Below, piece by piece: positions 4,892 through 8,167 of a DNA stretch of 8,167 bases (positions within the stretch are counted from its first letter, which is position 1; each line of letters starts with the position of its first letter). The position numbers and the translations under genes were made by a program. Source of the stretch: Methanobacteriaceae archaeon UBA349 (GTDB taxonomy: Archaea > Methanobacteriota > Methanobacteria > Methanobacteriales > Methanobacteriaceae); the NCBI GenBank assembly GCA_002509745.1, contig DAWK01000027.1:16671-24837 (forward strand). Direction: 5' to 3'. The notes beneath the pieces were generated by a model. That model was not told where the DNA came from. It worked only from the letters and a program-made list of their open reading frames with translations, and made no database searches.

Positions 4892-6115
4892 ATGAATAAT
4901 AAATCTTTAAAATCACTAAAAAAAGGAGAAAAAGCTGCAAAATATTCTGCTTATACTAATCTTTTCTTAGCTTTAATTAAAGGAATTGTGGGGTTTTTAT
5001 CGGGAAGTGTGGCTTTAATAGCTGATTCTATCCATTCATTCTCTGATATTTTTTCATCTCTGGCAGTTTATGTGGGCTTAAAAATTTCCCAGAAAAAACC
5101 CGATCAAAAATTTCCTTATGGCTATTATAAAGTAGAAACACTGGTTTCTCTTATAATATCTCTAATGATAATTATCACGGGATTTGAAATTGCTTTTGAA
5201 TCCTTTAATGAATTTTTAAACCCTTCAATCATTCAGTTTCCTATCATAAGTCTTTTAACTGCTCTTTTGTCAGTACTCGTTTCGTATTATTTGGCAAAAT
5301 ATAAAAAGAATATTGGTAATGAAATTGGTTCTCAGGCACTTATCAATGATGGAAAACATAGTTTAATAGATGTATTCTCATCTTTAATAGTTTTTATGGG
5401 GATATTTGCATCTTATATGGGATATGTCAGTATACAGGGTATTTCCGGAATGTTAGTGTCAATTCTAATTATTTATATTGGGGCAAAGTTAGGAAAAAAT
5501 GACATTCTGGTTTTACTGGATGCTGGGATTGATCCTGAAAAAGTAGAATTAATCAAAAAGATTTCCTTGGGTGTGGAAGGTGTAGCTGGTATTCATGATA
5601 TCAAAGTAAGAAGATCTGGCCCTTATATTTTTGCAGAACTTCATTTAGAATTAGAAAGGGGAGAGTCAGTTAAAAAAGCTCGTGAAATTTCTATTGAAGT
5701 AGAAAAAAATGTAAAAAATGAAATTCATGAACTTGATAGTTTAATGGTACAGATAGAACCCCTTCAAAAGAATTATCAAATAATTGCAGTGCCTTTAGAA
5801 GATGATGAAGGACTTTCATCGGATGCAACTACTCATTTTGGCAAAGCAAATTATTTCATGATAGCCAAAGTTAAAAATGGTTCCATTGAAATGTTTACTA
5901 TTAAAAAAAATCCTGCAGCAACTGCTGAAACTAAAAAAGGAATTAAAGCTGCTGAATTATTGAAAGAAGAGAATGTGGATATTTTAGTAGTTGATCATCT
6001 CTCTGAAGGACCTAAATATGTTTTAAACGAGTATTTGGTGGGAATATCCAAACCAAATGGAAACAATCTAGAAGAAATTATTATTTATGCTTCAAAATCT
6101 TTTGAAAATAATTAA
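4892..6115 (+). CDS. Cation diffusion facilitator (zinc-type) fused to a C-terminal DiNase domain
   Basis: The protein has 407 residues counted from ATG 4892, chosen because GAGG (4882-4885) lies six nucleotides before it; an in-frame TTG at 4880 overlaps that site. Six membrane segments lie at about 20-37, 39-64, 84-104, 114-135, 152-176 and 182-200. The transport-site motif HxxxD occurs in TM2 (H48, D52) and TM5 (H156, D160), the HD-HD set typical of Zn2+/H+ antiporters. A cytoplasmic ZT-dimer domain (about 209-291) follows. Instead of ending there, the protein continues with a DiNase domain (about 296-403), showing [20 protein letters not shown] and the [19 protein letters not shown] loop. 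Such a fusion suggests that cytosolic metal or metal-cluster status is sensed or delivered at the transporter. The gene lies 56 nt after the second ATPase and is probably the last of the operon. Confidence 0.88.
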   Translation: MNNKSLKSLKKGEKAAKYSAYTNLFLALIKGIVGFLSGSVALIADSIHSFSDIFSSLAVYVGLKISQKKPDQKFPYGYYKVETLVSLIISLMIIITGFEIAFESFNEFLNPSIIQFPIISLLTALLSVLVSYYLAKYKKNIGNEIGSQALINDGKHSLIDVFSSLIVFMGIFASYMGYVSIQGISGMLVSILIIYIGAKLGKNDILVLLDAGIDPEKVELIKKISLGVEGVAGIHDIKVRRSGPYIFAELHLELERGESVKKAREISIEVEKNVKNEIHELDSLMVQIEPLQKNYQIIAVPLEDDEGLSSDATTHFGKANYFMIAKVKNGSIEMFTIKKNPAATAETKKGIKAAELLKEENVDILVVDHLSEGPKYVLNEYLVGISKPNGNNLEEIIIYASKSFENN

Positions 6116-6135
6116 ATCATAAGCTTAACAATTAA

Positions 6136-6173
6136 AAGATTTAATGAATATTAAGTCTTAACTATTTTTCTTT
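6136..6173. terminator. Hairpin terminator between the converging CDF-DiNase and mmp10 genes
   Basis: AAGATTTAAT (6136-6145) pairs with ATTAAGTCTT (6150-6159), ten pairs including one T-G, around a GAAT loop. On the + strand it is followed by TATTTTTCTTT (6163-6173). On the - strand, the sequence after the stem is also T-rich (complement of 6131-6137). It can serve both genes. Confidence 0.6.
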
Positions 6174-7422
6174 ATGGAATCTTTATACCAAAGAAGTTTA
6201 TAGCACCAACTAAATCTCTAAACGCTTCTAATTCTTTTTCAATAACATCTTCTCTAGTAAGAGTACTGCTCATTTCTCCATCGACAGTAAGTTTGTCTGG
6301 GCCACGGGCCACTAAACGATCTACTCCGTCTTGACTGAGGACTTTTTGGGCCTCTGCGTCATGAACAAATGCTCTTCCAGGGATAATGACAGTTTCTTTA
6401 AGTTCCTTTAAGTCAACTGCTTTTAAATCTTCTATGGTAATCAGACAACCGATATCTTTCTCCACGGCATAGACATTTACCTTATCTCCGGCCTCAAGAT
6501 TATCAATGATTCTTTGGATGTAAGGTGCGGCCACAGAGCTGGTTAAAATAGTCGCTTCTCCAGTTATTTCTGGAATAAACTGTAAAAATACCTTATTTTT
6601 GTCTAGAGAAATTGCAAATGGGGCCTCTGTTTCTGGATCACATACTGGTGTTCCTGTAACTCTTAAATTAAATTCATTATTAATTTCACGAACTAATTCC
6701 TCGAATTCCTGGATATTATGTGGTTCAATATCTTTGATGAGGGGTTCATTACCTAATATCAATCCTTGATGAGTATAATTGGCAAATCTCATTAAAATCA
6801 GTGCTTCTGCACCCCAATCTTCTAACTTAACACAAGTTTCCCTTAAAACTTCGCCATCATTCACACCAGGAATAATAACTGAGGCAGCATGAACCTCACA
6901 ACTTTCAGAAAATCTTTTTACCGCTTCGAGAGATACTTCGGGGTTAGGATCCGACATCCACTTCTTTCTAAGACCGGCATCAGCGGCAAATAAAGTGAAA
7001 GTAACTTCCTCTACCCCATGATTTATGAGATTAGAAGCCATTTGAACTTCATCAATTCCTTTTCCACTGGTATAGCCTAGGTGCATGGGAATTCCAAACT
7101 GATGAAATGTAGCAGTTAGCTCTTCCAATTGAGGATAACAACTGACGTCTCCCCCGCCGCTGATATTAATTTTAAGATCACTATCTCTAAATTCACCCAT
7201 CATCAAGGTGTTCTGTACAGTGCTGGCCACTAAGAATGGTGGTATAAACTCATTTTTAGTTTCTGCCACTCCCTCATTGCAGGTTTCACAACCTACTTTT
7301 GCTGGTGAGCAGTTTCTACATCCTAATGGGTGGGATTCCTTTACTTTTCGGAAATAACAGTATTTACAGAAGCCTCTACAGTCTTTGCCTGGAATACCGC
7401 CTACATCTGCTATTATTTGCAT
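6172..7422 (-). CDS. mmp10: Mmp10, McrA arginine C5-methyltransferase (cobalamin-dependent radical SAM)
   Basis: This is methanogenesis marker protein 10. In characterised methanogens it adds a methyl group to C5 of an arginine in the active-site region of McrA, using S-adenosylmethionine and cobalamin. The 416-residue protein has the radical-SAM cluster motif CxxxCxxC (C15, C19, C22), an unusual second set of CxxC pairs (C35/C38, C45/C48) suited to binding another metal, and INISGGGDVSCYP (85-97). GYTSGKG (116-122) follows; its Tyr117 probably corresponds to the tyrosine reported to ligate the cluster in the Methanosarcina enzyme. The start MQIIADVGGIPGKDC is the family start; only a weak TGAT ribosome binding site precedes it. 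It is divergent from mcrB, so the modifying enzyme is encoded beside the operon of its substrate. Confidence 0.93.
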   Translation of the reverse strand: MQIIADVGGIPGKDCRGFCKYCYFRKVKESHPLGCRNCSPAKVGCETCNEGVAETKNEFIPPFLVASTVQNTLMMGEFRDSDLKINISGGGDVSCYPQLEELTATFHQFGIPMHLGYTSGKGIDEVQMASNLINHGVEEVTFTLFAADAGLRKKWMSDPNPEVSLEAVKRFSESCEVHAASVIIPGVNDGEVLRETCVKLEDWGAEALILMRFANYTHQGLILGNEPLIKDIEPHNIQEFEELVREINNEFNLRVTGTPVCDPETEAPFAISLDKNKVFLQFIPEITGEATILTSSVAAPYIQRIIDNLEAGDKVNVYAVEKDIGCLITIEDLKAVDLKELKETVIIPGRAFVHDAEAQKVLSQDGVDRLVARGPDKLTVDGEMSSTLTREDVIEKELEAFRDLVGAINFFGIKIP

Positions 7423-7484
7423 GATATCAATTGGTTTTTATTAAAATAAATAACTTTGTATTTAAAATTCAATTATTATTACAA

Positions 7485-7493
7485 GTATATAAA
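7485..7493 (-). promoter_or_regulatory. Candidate TATA box of mmp10
   Basis: Read on the - strand this is TTTATATAC. The expected transcription start is near 7462, leaving about 40 nt of leader before the ATG. No clear BRE is seen. Confidence 0.45.
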
Positions 7494-7501
7494 TTATAAT
7501 A

Positions 7502-7519
7502 TGGTCTATGGTGGTCTAT
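7502..7519. repeat. Two TGGTCTAT direct repeats one helical turn apart, upstream of mmp10
   Basis: TGGTCTAT occurs at 7502-7509 and 7512-7519, a 10-bp period. The pair stands out in an otherwise A/T-only stretch and lies directly upstream of the mmp10 TATA box. That is the position expected for an activator or TFB-assisting protein. No regulator family is recognised. Confidence 0.4.
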
Positions 7520-7790
7520 TATTATAATTTATTGATTATTAACTATTTAAATTTAATGAAAATCTAATATTCTGCTTTAAAATTAAAACAAAGATATTAT
7601 AAATAGAATTTTTTAGGTATTGCTTAGAATTCAATAAAAATTTATTAATTAAATATATGATTCTAAGGCTAGGAATAGTGTATAATCTATTAAAAATAGT
7701 TTTTAATTAAATAAATGTTTAATATTAATGAATTTTTAAGAATTGAATGATTATAACCTCTAAAAAAAGTATTAATGGCCTTATTCTTAA
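7520..7790. other. AT-rich divergent intergenic region with an 8-bp inverted repeat
   Basis: I see no convincing gene here. CTTAGAAT (7623-7630) and ATTCTAAG (7660-7667) form a perfect inverted repeat with a 29-nt A/T spacer. A TATA-like ATTATAAAT sits at about 7596-7604, but no product is evident downstream. The region probably serves as upstream control DNA for mmp10 and mcr. Confidence 0.4.
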
Positions 7791-7792
7791 AC

Positions 7793-7800
7793 TATATAAA
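7793..7800 (+). promoter_or_regulatory. mcrB: Upstream candidate TATA box of mcr
   Basis: TATATAAA matches the archaeal TATA consensus well. Transcription would start near 7822 and give a leader of about 175 nt. The preceding bases are a poor BRE. Confidence 0.35.
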
Positions 7801-7840
7801 ACTTGTGAGTTTACTCCTTATAAGTCTTTCTACTTGTACC

Positions 7841-7864
7841 GGAAAGAAAGTTTAATAATATATA
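7841..7864 (+). promoter_or_regulatory. mcrB: Proximal candidate BRE/TATA promoter of mcr
   Basis: GGAAAGAAAG (7841-7850) is a good BRE-like element placed directly before TTTAATAATATATA (7851-7864). The expected start is about 7880-7886, with a leader of about 115 nt. This start coincides with the beginning of the outer helix of the leader RNA, which favours this box over the one at 7793. Confidence 0.5.
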
Positions 7865-7882
7865 TTGAACTAAAGGAAGGTT

Positions 7883-8167
<285 letters not shown>

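Noticed and set aside
1569..6115. A nitrogenase cofactor (nif) cluster, suggested by three FeMo-cofactor-type domains
   Set aside because: No nifH, nifDK, nifEN or radical-SAM NifB is present. The ATPases carry inserted ferredoxin domains and are of COG1149 type, not NifH. DiNase domains occur widely outside nitrogen fixation.

Overview
The window is archaeal and comes from a methanogen, most likely of the order Methanobacteriales (a Methanobacterium-like organism). The right edge holds the 5' end of mcrB, whose product is the beta subunit of methyl-coenzyme M reductase. Divergent from it is mmp10, the radical-SAM enzyme that methylates an McrA arginine. DNA is AT-rich, promoters are of the TATA/BRE type, intergenic regions are T-rich, and ribosome binding sites of the GGAGG/GGTGAT type precede several genes.

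Layout. Positions 1-145 are the promoter region of a membrane-anchored metallophosphoesterase (146-1240), followed by a T-rich terminator. Positions 1291-1568 hold a promoter with a 22-bp perfect palindrome between TATA box and expected transcription start, then a leader of about 200 nt with long complementary segments. This appears to drive a same-strand cluster of six genes (1569-6115): a small double zinc-ribbon protein, two stand-alone NifX/NifB-type (dinitrogenase FeMo-cofactor, 'DiNase') domain proteins, two tandem MinD/Mrp-type ATPases with an inserted ferredoxin domain (8-nt overlap), and a cation diffusion facilitator (CDF) transporter with a third DiNase domain fused to its C-terminus. 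A hairpin/T-tract at 6136-6173 separates this cluster from mmp10 (complement 6172-7422). The 575-nt gap 7423-7997 contains the mmp10 promoter, AT-rich DNA, two candidate mcr promoters and a structured mcr leader. mcrB (7998 onward) runs off the window.

How the genes may work together. DiNase-domain proteins and tandem ferredoxin-inserted ATPases recall the bacterial orange-protein (ORP) loci of Desulfovibrio, where a DiNase protein carries a Mo-Cu-S cluster. Here the set also includes a zinc-type CDF efflux pump fused to a DiNase domain. Its promoter palindrome has the TGAA-N6-TTCA form of ArsR/SmtB metal-sensor operators. My inference is a metal-responsive system that binds, loads or traffics a metal or metal-sulfur cluster and couples it to membrane transport. 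No nif structural genes are present in the window, so a nitrogenase role is not supported. The right-hand part is core methanogenesis: mcr and the enzyme that modifies its product, transcribed divergently from a shared control region.

All calls come from reading the sequence by eye; no searches or folding programs were run.
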